Numbered from the stretch's first letter, positions 16,524 through 25,358 are shown. The stretch: DNA of 64,000 nucleotides from Actinosynnema pretiosum (GCF_024171695.1 NZ_JAMTCF010000023.1:1-64000); one strand, 5' to 3'. Program-made: numbers and translations. Notes: generated by a model not told the origin, from the sequence alone.

Positions 16524-17167
16524 TCCGGGTGCTGCTGGTGGACGACCAGCACCTGGTGCGCGCGGGCCTGCGGATGCTCTGCGAGAGCAGCGCCGACCTG
16601 GAGGTGGTGGGCGAGGCGGCCGAGGGCGGCGAGGCGGTGCGCCTGGTGGAGCGGCTGGCGCCGGACGTGGTCCTGATGGACCTGCGGATGCCGGGCGTGG
16701 ACGGCATCACCGCGACCGCCAGGATCCTCGCCTCCCGGCCTGCCACCCGCGTGCTGGTGCTGACCACGTTCGACGACGACGAGCACCTGTACCCGGCGCT
16801 GGACGCGGGCGCGCAGGGCTTCCTGGGCAAGGACGCGCCGCCGGAGGAGCTGCTGGACGCGATCAGGCGCACGGCGGCGGGCGAGTCGCCGTTCAGCGGG
16901 CCCGTCCTGCGGCGCCTGGTGGACGCGGCCCGCGCGGCCCACCGCGCCGAACCGGCGGCCCCGCCGCGCCAGGGCTTGCCGGGGTTGACGGACCGGGAGC
17001 GCGACGTGCTGGCCCTGGTCGGCGAGGGGCTGTCGAACGCGGAGGTGGCGGCGCGGCTGCACGTGGCGGTGAGCACGGTGAAGACGCACGTGGCCGCGCT
17101 GCTGGACAAGACCGGCGCGGCGAACCGGGTGCGGTTGGCGGTGCTGGCGATCCGCGACCCCCGCTGA
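16520..17167 (+). CDS. LuxR/NarL-family response regulator
   Basis: This 215-residue regulator starts at GTG 16520, overlapping the kinase stop. The receiver domain has the acidic pair in L-L-V-D-D-Q-H-L-V-R-A-G-L, the phospho-acceptor Asp in V-V-L-M-D-L-R-M-P-G-V-D-G, the Thr in V-L-V-L-T-T-F-D and the Lys in F-L-G-K-D-A. The C-terminal LuxR HTH runs L-T-D-R-E-R-D-V-L-A-L-V-G-E-G-L-S-N-A-E then V-S-T-V-K-T-H. It is the partner of the preceding kinase; targets are unknown. Confidence 0.93.
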   Translation: MIRVLLVDDQHLVRAGLRMLCESSADLEVVGEAAEGGEAVRLVERLAPDVVLMDLRMPGVDGITATARILASRPATRVLVLTTFDDDEHLYPALDAGAQGFLGKDAPPEELLDAIRRTAAGESPFSGPVLRRLVDAARAAHRAEPAAPPRQGLPGLTDRERDVLALVGEGLSNAEVAARLHVAVSTVKTHVAALLDKTGAANRVRLAVLAIRDPR

Positions 17168-17222
17168 GCCCCGTCCCCGAGCCCTGGTCACCCGAGAGCG
17201 CCACTGGCCTAGGCTGACCGCC

Positions 17223-17870
17223 GTGCCCGACGACCTGATCCGCCGCTGGGAGCGGGGCTGGAGCGCCTGCCGGGGCTGGACGCGGCAGCCCGAGGAGCGC
17301 GGCGCGCTGCGCGTCCTGCTGGGCCTGCCCGGCAGGCGCCGCGAGCTGATCGCGCTGCGCCTGTCCCCGGAACTGGCCGCCGAGGTGGCCGAGGCCGACG
17401 AGCCCACCTGGCTGACCGTCCCCACCGAGCACCCGGCCGAGGCCGCGCGCACCCTGGTGGAGGCGGGCCTGCACGTCCGCCCGACCCGCGAGCACCTGAT
17501 GACCAGGCCGCTGCCCGACCACCCGGCCCCACTCCTGCCACCCGGCTACCACCCGGTGGTGACCGTCACCGCCGTCACCGCCGCTGCCGTGCTCAGGGTC
17601 GAACTGCGCCACGCGGACACCAGCGTGGCGGCGAGCGGCCAAGCCGCCCTGGTCGACGGGGACACCGTCTTCGACCGCGTCGAAACCGCCCCGCAGCACC
17701 GCCGCAAGGGCCTGGGCAGCGCGGTGATGGCCCTGCTGTCCGCCGAGGCCGTCCGCAGGGGCGCGACCAGGGGCGTCCTGATGGCGACCCCGGACGGCCA
17801 CGCCCTCTACACCGCCCTGGGCTGGAGCACCGCCGCCGAGGTGGTGATCGCGGCCAACACGCCGGTCTGA
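17223..17870 (+). CDS. GNAT-family acetyltransferase
   Basis: This 215-residue protein has a C-terminal GNAT domain: F-D-R-V-E-T-A-P-Q-H-R-R-K-G-L-G-S-A-V-M-A-L-L contains the acetyl-CoA-binding R-x-x-G-x-G/A pattern, followed by G-V-L-M-A-T-P-D-G-H-A-L-Y-T-A-L-G-W. The first 100 residues are a less conserved N-terminal half. The acceptor is unknown. It is not overlapped with the response regulator (55-base gap), so it may have its own promoter. Confidence 0.82.
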   Translation: MPDDLIRRWERGWSACRGWTRQPEERGALRVLLGLPGRRRELIALRLSPELAAEVAEADEPTWLTVPTEHPAEAARTLVEAGLHVRPTREHLMTRPLPDHPAPLLPPGYHPVVTVTAVTAAAVLRVELRHADTSVAASGQAALVDGDTVFDRVETAPQHRRKGLGSAVMALLSAEAVRRGATRGVLMATPDGHALYTALGWSTAAEVVIAANTPV

Positions 17871-18070
17871 CCGCCTGCCCGGCGAGCGGGCCGGACGTCG
17901 GCGCGTTCGACACCGCCACCACCGCGTCCACGAGCAGGGTCGCGCAGCGCGTCCGCCTGCTCGCCGGGCAGGTCGGCGAGCGTGCGCGCTCAGCTGTCGC
18001 GCGGCAACGGGGTCAGCCGGTGCTCCACCGGCGCGGTGCGACCGCCGGGGGAGCACCGCCCCGCCTCCCG

Positions 18071-19063
18071 TCAGAACTCCAGCACCGCCCGGTACCGCGC
18101 CCCACCCCCGCGCACCAGCTCCAGCGCCCGCTCCACCTCGCCCACCGGGAACACCTCCACCGCCGCCCTGATCCCGTGCCGCGCCGCGAACTCCAGCATC
18201 AGCCGGTTCTCCGACGGCGTCGCCGGGATCCCGCCCACGATCCGCTTCGCCTGCGGCAGCAGGCTCATCGGCCGCACCGAGATCGTCCCGGCGGGCAAGC
18301 CCACCACGCACAGCGTCCCGCCGGGGCGCAGCGCGGCCAGGTAGTCGTCCCACGGCAGGTCGGCCGGGACCGTCGACAGCACGAAGTCGAACGCCCCCTC
18401 CACCAGCTCCTCAGGGGTCCGGAAGTCGGTCGCGCCGAACGCCCGAGCCTCGGCCTCCTTCGCCCGCGTCGTCGACACCGCCGTCACCGCGCACCCCCAC
18501 GCGGCCAGGAACTGCAGCGCCAGGTGCCCGAGCCCGCCGACGCCGACCACCGCGACCCGGTCGGTCGGCCGGACCCCGTTGGCCAGCAGCGGCCCGAACA
18601 CCGTGGTGCCCGCGCACAGCAGCGGCGCGGCCTCGGCCGAGGGCAGCTCGTCGGGCAGCGGGTGCACGTGCCGCCAGTCGGACGCCCGCAGGTGGTCGGC
18701 GAACGCCCCGCCGTCCCCGCGCAGCACCACGTCGTCGCGCGCCGCGCACAGGTTGTGCCGCCCGCTCAGGCACCGCGCGCAGTGCGAGCACGACCCGGCG
18801 ATCGCGCCGACCCCCACCCGCGTCCCGACCGCGAGCCGCGCGTTCGCCCCCACGGCGACCACCACGCCCACGGCCTCGTGCCCGGCGACGACCGGGAACC
18901 GCGCCACGCCCCACTCGTCGTCGATCACGCCGACGTCGGTGTGGCAGATCCCGCAGTGCGTCACCCGCACGTCCACCTCGTCCGGCCCCGGCGGTCCCAC
19001 CTCGCGCACCAGCGGGCGCAGCGGACCGCCCGCCTCGTGCGCGGCCAGCGCGACGACCCGCAC
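18071..19063 (-). CDS. Zinc-dependent alcohol dehydrogenase (MDR)
   Basis: This 330-residue medium-chain dehydrogenase resembles the AdhA/YahK cinnamyl-alcohol-dehydrogenase-like group. The catalytic zinc ligands are in H-C-G-I-C-H-T-D and G-H-E-A-V-G-V-V; the structural zinc Cys cluster is in G-S-C-S-H-C-A-R-C-L-S-G-R-H-N-L-C. The NAD(P) site is V-G-V-G-G-L-G-H-L-A-L-Q-F. It follows the TetR gene at one-base spacing on the same strand, which suggests that the regulator controls this enzyme and itself. Confidence 0.92.
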   Translation of the reverse strand: MRVVALAAHEAGGPLRPLVREVGPPGPDEVDVRVTHCGICHTDVGVIDDEWGVARFPVVAGHEAVGVVVAVGANARLAVGTRVGVGAIAGSCSHCARCLSGRHNLCAARDDVVLRGDGGAFADHLRASDWRHVHPLPDELPSAEAAPLLCAGTTVFGPLLANGVRPTDRVAVVGVGGLGHLALQFLAAWGCAVTAVSTTRAKEAEARAFGATDFRTPEELVEGAFDFVLSTVPADLPWDDYLAALRPGGTLCVVGLPAGTISVRPMSLLPQAKRIVGGIPATPSENRLMLEFAARHGIRAAVEVFPVGEVERALELVRGGGARYRAVLEF

Positions 19064-19064
19064 G

Positions 19065-19649
19065 TCAGGCCCTCCCGTCGGAGTCGGAGCCGCGCAGCAC
19101 GATCCGGACGGCCACCCGCAACCGCGCCAGCTGCACGTCCACCGGCGCGTCGAGCTGCTTGACCGCCGCCGACACCAGGTACAGGTGCTCGGCCAGCTCC
19201 ACCGCCCCGACCCCGCCCGGCCGCCACGCCCCGGCCACCCCGGACTCCTCCAGCACGTCCACCAGCGCCGCGACCACGTCGTCGTGCAACCGCTCCAGCA
19301 GCGGCCCGCTCACCTCGGCGGCGGCCTGCAGCAGCTCGCTCACGCTCGCGCTGCTCGCCGTCGCCGCCTCGCCGTGCAACGCCTCCAGCGCCGAGACCAC
19401 CCGCCGCTCCACCGGCACGCCCACCCGCGCCAGCTCCGCCAGCGCGGCCTCGCGCACCTGCCCGACCATGCGCTCCAGCACGGCCGCGAACAGCACGTCC
19501 TTGGCCCGGTAGTGCAGGTACAGCCCCTGCCTGGACAACCCGGCGGCCCTGGCGACCTCGTCCATCGCCGTCTTGCGGTAGCCGTAGCGCAGGAACAACC
19601 CGATCGCCGCGTCCAGGATCACGCGGTTCCGCTCGTCGGTGACCGTCAT
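19065..19649 (-). CDS. TetR-family repressor
   Basis: This 194-residue regulator has the TetR N-terminal HTH (I-L-D-A-A-I-G-L-F-L-R-Y-G-Y-R-K-T then G-L-S-R-Q-G-L-Y-L-H-Y-R) and a helical ligand-binding C-terminal part. It is the first gene of a two-gene operon with the zinc alcohol dehydrogenase. The promoter just upstream suggests a leaderless mRNA. A partial inverted repeat built on TTTACA/TTGACA overlaps that promoter and is the likely autoregulatory operator. Confidence 0.9.
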   Translation of the reverse strand: MTVTDERNRVILDAAIGLFLRYGYRKTAMDEVARAAGLSRQGLYLHYRAKDVLFAAVLERMVGQVREAALAELARVGVPVERRVVSALEALHGEAATASSASVSELLQAAAEVSGPLLERLHDDVVAALVDVLEESGVAGAWRPGGVGAVELAEHLYLVSAAVKQLDAPVDVQLARLRVAVRIVLRGSDSDGRA

Positions 19650-19655
19650 GGCCTC

Positions 19656-19683
19656 ACTTTACAAACTGGGCCACAACTGTCAA
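19656..19683 (-). promoter_or_regulatory. Promoter of the TetR-ADH operon (leaderless type)
   Basis: On the minus strand TTGACA (19683-19678) and TAAAGT (19661-19656) are spaced by 16 bases. The -10 box ends six bases before the ATG at 19649, so transcription would begin at or next to the start codon. The TTGACA and TTTACA stretches form a rough inverted repeat, giving the repressor a site over the promoter. Confidence 0.65.
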
Positions 19684-19689
19684 CCACGT

Positions 19690-20196
19690 CTACAACGACA
19701 ACTGCCACAACGCCGTGTCGATCCACCGCCCGTGCTTGAACCCCACCGCCCGCAGCACCCCGGCCTCGCCGAACCCGAACCGCCGGTGCAGCGCGGCGGA
19801 CGCCCCGTCCCCGCTGTCCGCGATCACCGCGATGAGCTGCCGCACCCCGGCCTCCCGAGCCGCCTCGACGACCGCCCCCAACAACGCCTTGCCCACCCCG
19901 TGCCCGGTGGCCCCCGGCGCGAGGTAGATCGTGTCCTCGGCGGTGTGCCGGTAGGCCCGCTTCCACCGCCACGGCGCCGCGTACGCGAACCCGGACACCA
20001 CCCCGTCCACCTCGGCCACCAGGAACGGCAACCCGCGCCCGGTGATGTCCGCGCGCTTGCCCGCCCAGTCCTCCTCGCTCGGCGCCACCTCGTCGAACGT
20101 CGCCACGCCGTGCTCGACGTAGTGGGCGTAGACGGCGGCCACGACCGCCACGTCGGCGGCGGTCGAGGGCCGGATGGTCACTGCGGATGTCGTCAC
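19690..20196 (-). CDS. GNAT acetyltransferase, phosphinothricin-acetyltransferase-like
   Basis: This protein of 168 residues from GTG 20196 (174 from 20214) resembles the Pat/Bar/MnaT group: I-R-P-S-T-A-A-D-V-A-V-V-A-A-V-Y-A-H-Y-V near the start, F-L-V-A-E-V-D-G-V-V-S-G-F-A-Y-A, W-R-W-K-R-A-Y-R-H-T-A-E-D-T-I-Y, then G-A-T-G-H-G-V-G-K-A-L-L (acetyl-CoA loop) and L-H-R-R-F-G-F. Members acetylate phosphinothricin, methionine sulfoximine or similar amino-group substrates. Which applies here cannot be decided. Confidence 0.85.
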   Translation of the reverse strand: MTTSAVTIRPSTAADVAVVAAVYAHYVEHGVATFDEVAPSEEDWAGKRADITGRGLPFLVAEVDGVVSGFAYAAPWRWKRAYRHTAEDTIYLAPGATGHGVGKALLGAVVEAAREAGVRQLIAVIADSGDGASAALHRRFGFGEAGVLRAVGFKHGRWIDTALWQLSL

Positions 20197-20307
20197 GTCA
20201 CAGCCTCTTCGCACTTCTCCCGCGCTCCGTGACCGTCCACGGAGGACACGCGGTCGCCCTCCAGCATGGGCCCCGGTCGTGTCGGACCCGTTAACCAGGC
20301 TCCCGAC

Positions 20308-20840
20308 GTGTCACTCCCAACACCCCTGCCGGAACCACATCTCGCCGAGGACGACGACGCGCTGATCGCGGCCCTGCGGACCCGCGCGTGGGACCCCGGA
20401 CTGCGGTTCGACTCGGCGTACGACGAGGTCGTGACGGCCTACTTCGCCGACACCCCGCGCGGGCCGCTGCTCCCGCCCGTGACACCGAGGTCGGCGACGG
20501 CGGCTTCGGCCACGGCTCCGGACTGACCCCCTGACCGCCGGGCGGCGCGAGCCGGGGCACGCCTCGGACCGGACCTGCGCGGTGGACCTGCACCGCCGCG
20601 CCAGGGAGGACGGCGTGCCCCCGTCGTGGCTGCACCTGGCCTGGGGCGGCTGCACGATGGCGTGGTGCGTCTCGCTCCTGGCCGTCGACAACCCGGTGCT
20701 GTACTACGACGCCGACGGCTGGGAACCGACCTGGGGGCAGGGCCCGCACGACGGCCTCCGGCACGCCTCGCCGCTGGTCACCCCTCTGCGGTCACTCCTC
20801 TGCGGTCGCCCCACCCGCCCGGTACCGCCCCGGCGTCATC
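20308..20840 (+). pseudogene. SMI1/KNR4 (SUKH)-like gene, degraded
   Basis: Pieces in different plus-strand frames look like one SMI1/KNR4-type protein. The first frame gives D-A-L-I-A-A-L-R-T-R-A-W-D-P-G-L-R-F-D then P-L-L-P-P-V-T-P. A second frame carries T-E-V-G-D-G-G-F-G-H-G-S-G-L, and a later frame gives D-L-H-R-R-A-R-E-D-G-V-P-P-S-W-L-H-L then Y-Y-D-A-D-G-W-E-P. The region normally linking P-P-V-T-P to T-E-V-G appears deleted, and a stop and frame change follow. SUKH proteins are often immunity proteins for polymorphic toxins; no toxin gene is seen nearby. Confidence 0.5.
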
Positions 20841-21715
20841 CCCCGCGACCGGGTGAAGGCCCGGCTGAACGCGGGCGCCGACCGGTACCCGACCCGTGCG
20901 GCGATCGACTCGACCGGGTCCCTGGTCCTGCGCAGGCGGGCCGCCGCCAGGTCCATCCGCCACTGGGCCAGGTAGGCGGCCGGGCTCTGGCCGATCGCCG
21001 CCGGGAAGCGGCGGGACAGGGTCGCGCGCGAGACCGCCAGCGCGGAGGCCAGCGACGCCGTCGTCCAGGGGTGGGCGGGGTCGGCGTGCAGGCGTTCCAC
21101 CGCGCCGCGCACGAGCGGGTCGTCGAGCACGCCGAGCCAGGTGCCCACCTGGCTCGGCTGGGTCGGCAGCCAGGCGCGCATGAGCTGCACGAGCAGCACG
21201 TCGACCAGGCTGTTCAGCACCGCCCGCCCACCCGGCCGGGGGTGGGCCAGCTCCCGGCCCAGCATCCGGACGGTGTCGTCGAATCCCTCCTCTCCCCGGC
21301 CGCCGCGCACGTGCACGAGCTCGGGCAGCGCGCCGAGGACCTGGGTGCGGACGGTGTGGTCGCAGTCGTAGGCGATCGTCAGCACGCGCGTGTCGGCGTC
21401 CCGCGTCCCCAGCCGGATCACCTCGCCCGCCTCGGCCGCGCGGACCGCGCCCGCCGCGCCGCCCGTGGGAACCTCCGGCGAGCTGCTGAGCACGTGCGAC
21501 GGCCCGGTCGGCAGCAGCGCCACGTCACCCGCCGCCAGCTCCAGCCACGACGGCGGAGCGCCCACCCCGAGCCAGGCGCGCCCCTCGACCACCACGTGCA
21601 GCAGCGCCGAGGAGCAGCGGGCCAGCGGAACCGACCAGCGCCCGCCCGCCTCGGTCCTGGCCCCGAGCGCGCCCCGCACGCCGGACACCTCCAGCACGTC
21701 CGCGACGAGATCCAC
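20792..21715 (-). CDS. AraC-family regulator with cupin-type N-terminal domain
   Basis: This 307-residue regulator has an N-terminal cupin_6-like domain (L-V-A-D-V-L-E-V-S-G-V-R-G, A-W-L-G-V-G-A-P-P-S-W-L-E-L-A-A-G-D) and a C-terminal AraC double HTH: A-S-A-L-A-V-S-R-A-T-L-S-R-R-F and V-E-S-I-A-A-R-V-G-Y-R-S-A-P-A-F-S-R-A-F. It is divergent from the MDR oxidoreductase at 21802, with 86 bases between starts, so that gene is a likely target. Its end overlaps the degraded SUKH-like gene. Confidence 0.9.
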   Translation of the reverse strand: MDLVADVLEVSGVRGALGARTEAGGRWSVPLARCSSALLHVVVEGRAWLGVGAPPSWLELAAGDVALLPTGPSHVLSSSPEVPTGGAAGAVRAAEAGEVIRLGTRDADTRVLTIAYDCDHTVRTQVLGALPELVHVRGGRGEEGFDDTVRMLGRELAHPRPGGRAVLNSLVDVLLVQLMRAWLPTQPSQVGTWLGVLDDPLVRGAVERLHADPAHPWTTASLASALAVSRATLSRRFPAAIGQSPAAYLAQWRMDLAAARLRRTRDPVESIAARVGYRSAPAFSRAFTRSRGMTPGRYRAGGATAEE

Positions 21716-21801
21716 CCGACCAGCCTAGATGAGGCAGACGGGCAAGAAACCGAGTCGTTCCGGCATCGACCGCCGCACCCGGTGCTCCATACGGTGGCCC
21801 C

Positions 21802-22785
21802 ATGACAACCGGCACCACCATGCGGGCGCTCGTCGCCACCGGCTACGGGGACCCCGAGCGGCTCACCCTCGCCGAACTGCCCGTCCCCACCCCCGGACCC
21901 GGCCAGATCCTGGTGCGGATCGCCGCCGCCACCGTCAACCCCACCGACCTGCGCGTGATCACCGGCGGCTTCCGCGACCTGCTCGACCTCCGGTTCCCCT
22001 ACACCCCCGGCAACGAGTTCGCCGGAACCGTCGTGGCGACCGGACCGGCGGTGACCCGCTACCGCGCGGGCGACGAGGTCTTCGGCCTGGCCCTGCCCCG
22101 CCAGCTGCGCGCGGTGGCCGACCCCGAGCGCCCGTCGCTGAGCACCGGCGCGCTCGCCGACCACGCGGTGTTCGAGGCGGACACCCCCGCCATCGGCCAC
22201 CGCCCGTCCGCCCTGCCCCCGGACCTGGCCGCGTCCCTGCCGATCGCGGGCGGCACCACGCTCGCGCTCACCGCCGCCGCCAGGATCCAGCCCGACGAGT
22301 CCGTGCTGGTCGTCGGGGCCACCGGCCCGGTCGGCCTCACCCTCGTCCCGGTGCTGGCCGCCGCGGGCGCCGAGATCACCGCGACCGCCCGCACCGCCGA
22401 GGGCGCCGACCTGCTGCGCGGCCTCGGCGCCCGGCACGTGGTCGACCACGGCGCCTACCCCTCGGGCGTCGACGTCGTGCTCAACCTGGCGCTCCTCCCC
22501 GACGCCCTGCCCGCCGCAGCCCGCGCCCTGCGGCCGGGCGGCAGGCTGCTCTCGATCGTCTTCCCGCCGCCCAGGCCGGAGCAGCTCGGACGTGACGACG
22601 TCGACCTGGGCTTCGTGATGCACACCGGTGACGAGTCCACCGGGGCCGATGCCGTCGCCGAGGCCGCGCTGGCGGGAACGCTCGCCACCCCGATCGCCCG
22701 CCGGTACCCGCTCGACGACGCCGTCGCGGCGGTGGTCGACTACGCGCGGGGCCGTCCGCTGGGCAAGATCGTCGTCACGCCCTGA
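21802..22785 (+). CDS. Quinone-oxidoreductase-like MDR (zinc-independent)
   Basis: This 327-residue NADP-dependent MDR shows the family start G-Y-G-D-P-E-R-L-T-L-A-E-L-P-V-P-T-P-G-P-G-Q-I-L-V, P-Y-T-P-G-N-E-F-A-G-T-V-V, and the nucleotide site V-V-G-A-T-G-P-V-G-L. The zinc-ligand residues of alcohol dehydrogenases are absent. The end has G-R-P-L-G-K-I-V-V. Regulation by the divergent AraC protein is likely. Confidence 0.88.
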   Translation: MTTGTTMRALVATGYGDPERLTLAELPVPTPGPGQILVRIAAATVNPTDLRVITGGFRDLLDLRFPYTPGNEFAGTVVATGPAVTRYRAGDEVFGLALPRQLRAVADPERPSLSTGALADHAVFEADTPAIGHRPSALPPDLAASLPIAGGTTLALTAAARIQPDESVLVVGATGPVGLTLVPVLAAAGAEITATARTAEGADLLRGLGARHVVDHGAYPSGVDVVLNLALLPDALPAAARALRPGGRLLSIVFPPPRPEQLGRDDVDLGFVMHTGDESTGADAVAEAALAGTLATPIARRYPLDDAVAAVVDYARGRPLGKIVVTP

Positions 22786-22802
22786 GCGCTAACCCCCTGG
22801 CG

Positions 22803-23813
22803 CTACACCTGGGCGAACCGCTTCGGCTCAACCCGGTCGTGCTCGACCCACAGCCCGTGCGGGTACTCCGGTCGCGGCGCGCTCACCTCGGTCAACCGGT
22901 CGAGGTGGTGCGCCGGGATCTCCAGCTCGGCCGCCGCGAGGTTCGACGTGAACTGCTCCACGTCCCTGGGCCCGATGATCGGGATCACGCCCCTGGTCAT
23001 CGACCACCTGATCGCCACCTGGTCCGGGGTCGCGCCGAGGTCGAGGGCGACGCTCTCGACCGCGTCCAGGACCTTCGTCTTAGTCGCCTCGTCCTCCCGG
23101 TGGAGGAACCGGCTGAGCACGCTCTCCGCCCGCCCCGTCCCGCCCCGCCGGTACTTGCCGGTCAGCAGCCCGCCGCCGAGGGGCGAGAACCCGAGCACGC
23201 CCAGCCCCAGCGCCTCCGCCATCGGCAGCAGCTCCCGGTCGGCCGCGCGCTCGACCAGGCTGTACTCGACCTGGATCGCCGTGACCGGAGCCCACCCGCG
23301 CTGCGCCGCCAGCACGGTCCCGGCGGCCACGCGCCACGCGGGGAAGTTGCACAGCCCGGTGTACAGGACCTTGCCCGCGCGCGTCAGGTCGTCGAAGGCC
23401 CGCAGCACCTCCTCCACGGGCGTGCCCCCGTCGGCCACGTGCGCCCAGAAGACGTCCACCCGGTCGGTGCCCAGCCTGCGCAGGCTCTGCTCCAGGGACT
23501 GGACCATCGCCTTGCGGCTGTTGCCGGTCAGGTGCAGGCCGCTGTCCGGCGTGGTCCCCGCGCTGTACTTCGTCGCCAGGACCACGTCCTCGCGGTCCGA
23601 GGCGATGAGGTCCGCCAGGTGCTCCTCGGCGTCACCGGACTGGTAGTTGGAGGCGGTGTCGACGAAGTTCCCGCCCGCCTCCCGGTAGGCGTCGTACATC
23701 GCCCGCGCCTCGGACGCCTGCGCCCCGTGCCCCCAGCCGGTGCCGAAGTTGCCCGTTCCCAGCGACAACTCCGACACGCGCAGCCCGGAGCCGCCAAGAA
23801 ATCGGTAACGCAT
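22803..23813 (-). CDS. Aldo/keto reductase
   Basis: This 336-residue NADPH-dependent reductase starts at ATG 23813. It has the YajO/YghZ-like family pattern: R-V-S-E-L-S-L-G-T-G-N-F-G-T-G-W-G, N-F-V-D-T-A-S-N-Y-Q (catalytic Asp and Tyr), L-A-T-K-Y-S-A-G (catalytic Lys), D-V-F-W-A-H (His), and the late V-I-P-I-I-G-P-R cofactor segment. It is divergent from the AraC regulator at 23919. The larger open frame upstream on this strand is antisense to that regulator and is not coding. Confidence 0.92.
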   Translation of the reverse strand: MRYRFLGGSGLRVSELSLGTGNFGTGWGHGAQASEARAMYDAYREAGGNFVDTASNYQSGDAEEHLADLIASDREDVVLATKYSAGTTPDSGLHLTGNSRKAMVQSLEQSLRRLGTDRVDVFWAHVADGGTPVEEVLRAFDDLTRAGKVLYTGLCNFPAWRVAAGTVLAAQRGWAPVTAIQVEYSLVERAADRELLPMAEALGLGVLGFSPLGGGLLTGKYRRGGTGRAESVLSRFLHREDEATKTKVLDAVESVALDLGATPDQVAIRWSMTRGVIPIIGPRDVEQFTSNLAAAELEIPAHHLDRLTEVSAPRPEYPHGLWVEHDRVEPKRFAQV

Positions 23814-23918
23814 GAGTGCTCCGCTCCTCGCGTGGATCCGGCGCGGGCAGGTTCCCCGCGCCCGGCGGCCCAGCCGCCGGACACCATCGTTCCCAGCGTC
23901 CCTCGTATAGTCCATAAC

Positions 23919-24848
23919 GTGGAGTCCAGCAATCCTTATCGATCGTCCAGGACCGAGGTCACGCTCGACGTCAGCGACCCCGTCCGGCAGGTCCTGGCGC
24001 TGGCCCGGCCGAGGGCCGTCGTCCCGGCCCCGCTCCGCGCGACGGCGCCCTGGGGCGCCCGGTTCTCGCCATTCCCGCACATCAAGCTCGGCGTGGTGGT
24101 CGACGGCGAGGTCTGGCTGTGCGTGGACGGCCTCGACCCCGTCCTGCTGCGCGCCGGTGACTTCTACCTGCTCGGGAACCCGCCCGCCTACGGCCTGGGC
24201 AGCTCGGTCGACGCGGCGCGGGAGGGCGTTCCGGTGAACGGCCCCGGCGCTCCCGCCTACACGTGCAGCGTCGACTTCGAGTTCCGGGACGCCGACGCCT
24301 CCACGCTGTTCTCGGCGCTGCCCCCGGCCGTCGTCGTCAGGGCGGACGAGACCGGGGGGCAGCTGCTCTGGAACATCGCGACCCTGCTCGTGCACGAGTT
24401 CCAGGAGCCCAGGACGGGCCAGTCGCTCGTCCTGGAGCACCTGGCCCAGATCCTGCTGGTGCACCTGCTCAGGGCGCACGCCGACTCGTCCAGCGAGCCG
24501 CTGGGCTGGCTCGCGTCCGTGGTCGACGACGGGATCGGGGCCGTGCTGCGCGCCGTGCACGCCGAGCCCGGCCACCGCTGGACGTTGGAGGAGCTCGCCG
24601 CGATCGCGCGGATGTCCCGCTCGTCCTTCGCGGTGAACTTCCGGACCAAGGTGGGGAAGCCGCCCCTGGACTACCTCATCGAGTGGCGGATGCAGCTGGC
24701 GCGCGCCGCGCTGCGCACGGACGACTCCCTCACCTCGATCGCGGGCGCCGTCGGCTACCGCTCCGAGAGCGCGTTCAGCACCGCGTTCCGGCGCGTCGTC
24801 GGCGTGCCGCCGCGCGAGTTCCGCGTCTCACTGCGCGCCCGCCCCTGA
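23919..24848 (+). CDS. AraC-family regulator
   Basis: This 309-residue regulator starts at GTG 23919. The N-terminal cupin_6-like domain has V-V-D-G-E-V-W-L-C-V-D-G and L-R-A-G-D-F-Y-L-L. The AraC HTH region near the C terminus reads L-E-E-L-A-A-I-A-R-M-S-R-S-S-F-A and A-G-A-V-G-Y-R-S-E-S-A-F-S-T-A-F. TATAGT at 23905-23910 lies eight bases before GTG, so the mRNA may have almost no leader. The divergent aldo/keto reductase is the likely target. The last 21 bases overlap the convergent DinB-like gene. Confidence 0.88.
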   Translation: MESSNPYRSSRTEVTLDVSDPVRQVLALARPRAVVPAPLRATAPWGARFSPFPHIKLGVVVDGEVWLCVDGLDPVLLRAGDFYLLGNPPAYGLGSSVDAAREGVPVNGPGAPAYTCSVDFEFRDADASTLFSALPPAVVVRADETGGQLLWNIATLLVHEFQEPRTGQSLVLEHLAQILLVHLLRAHADSSSEPLGWLASVVDDGIGAVLRAVHAEPGHRWTLEELAAIARMSRSSFAVNFRTKVGKPPLDYLIEWRMQLARAALRTDDSLTSIAGAVGYRSESAFSTAFRRVVGVPPREFRVSLRARP

Positions 24849-25358
24849 CACGCCCCGGACGAAAGCCGCCTGCCCGACGTGCTGGAGGTCGTCCTCGACC
24901 ACGCTGAGCAGCCGCACGGCCAGGGTCACCGGCGGGTCCCACGAGTCGTCCACGACCCTGGTCAGGTCACCGGCCCCCAGCGTGCGCAGGTAGGCCTCGG
25001 TCCGCTCGTGCACCGCCCGGTGGTAGCCCAGCAGCAGCTCGGCGGGCGCGACGACGGCCGTGACCTGGTCGGAGTCGTGCCCGTACCCGGTGTCGTCGAC
25101 CGGCAGCGGCAGGTCGAACCGTTCGGACCAGCCCTCGGCTGTCCAGACCTGCTCCGCGCCCGCCACCTCGGCGACGTGGTCGTCCTGCACGCGGGTCAGG
25201 TGCCAGACCAGCCACGCGATCGGGTTCCCCGCGCCGTCCACCCGGTGCGCCAGCTGCTCGGGCGACACACCGTCCAGCACGCGCTCCACGGACTCCAGCA
25301 CCCGCCCGAAGCCGTCCGACAGCACGTCGACGGCGCTGACCTCGCTCTTGGTCGTCAT
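24828..25358 (-). CDS. DinB-superfamily protein (DUF664-like)
   Basis: This 176-residue protein has the four-helix DinB/maleylpyruvate-isomerase layout. An N-terminal helix runs L-S-D-G-F-G-R-V-L-E-S-V-E. W-L-V-W-H-L-T-R-V-Q-D-D-H-V carries the first metal-ligand His, and H-R-A-V-H-E-R-T and V-E-D-D-L-Q-H-V-G-Q-A-A-F carry further His residues. Members include mycothiol-dependent enzymes. A thiol substrate is plausible in an actinomycete, but the reaction is unknown. It is divergent from the phosphoketolase. Confidence 0.78.
   Translation of the reverse strand: MTTKSEVSAVDVLSDGFGRVLESVERVLDGVSPEQLAHRVDGAGNPIAWLVWHLTRVQDDHVAEVAGAEQVWTAEGWSERFDLPLPVDDTGYGHDSDQVTAVVAPAELLLGYHRAVHERTEAYLRTLGAGDLTRVVDDSWDPPVTLAVRLLSVVEDDLQHVGQAAFVRGVSGAGAQ

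Noticed and set aside
22839..23918. N-terminal extension of the AraC regulator
   Set aside because: It would run antisense across the aldo/keto reductase. GTG 23919 gives a normal-length regulator.
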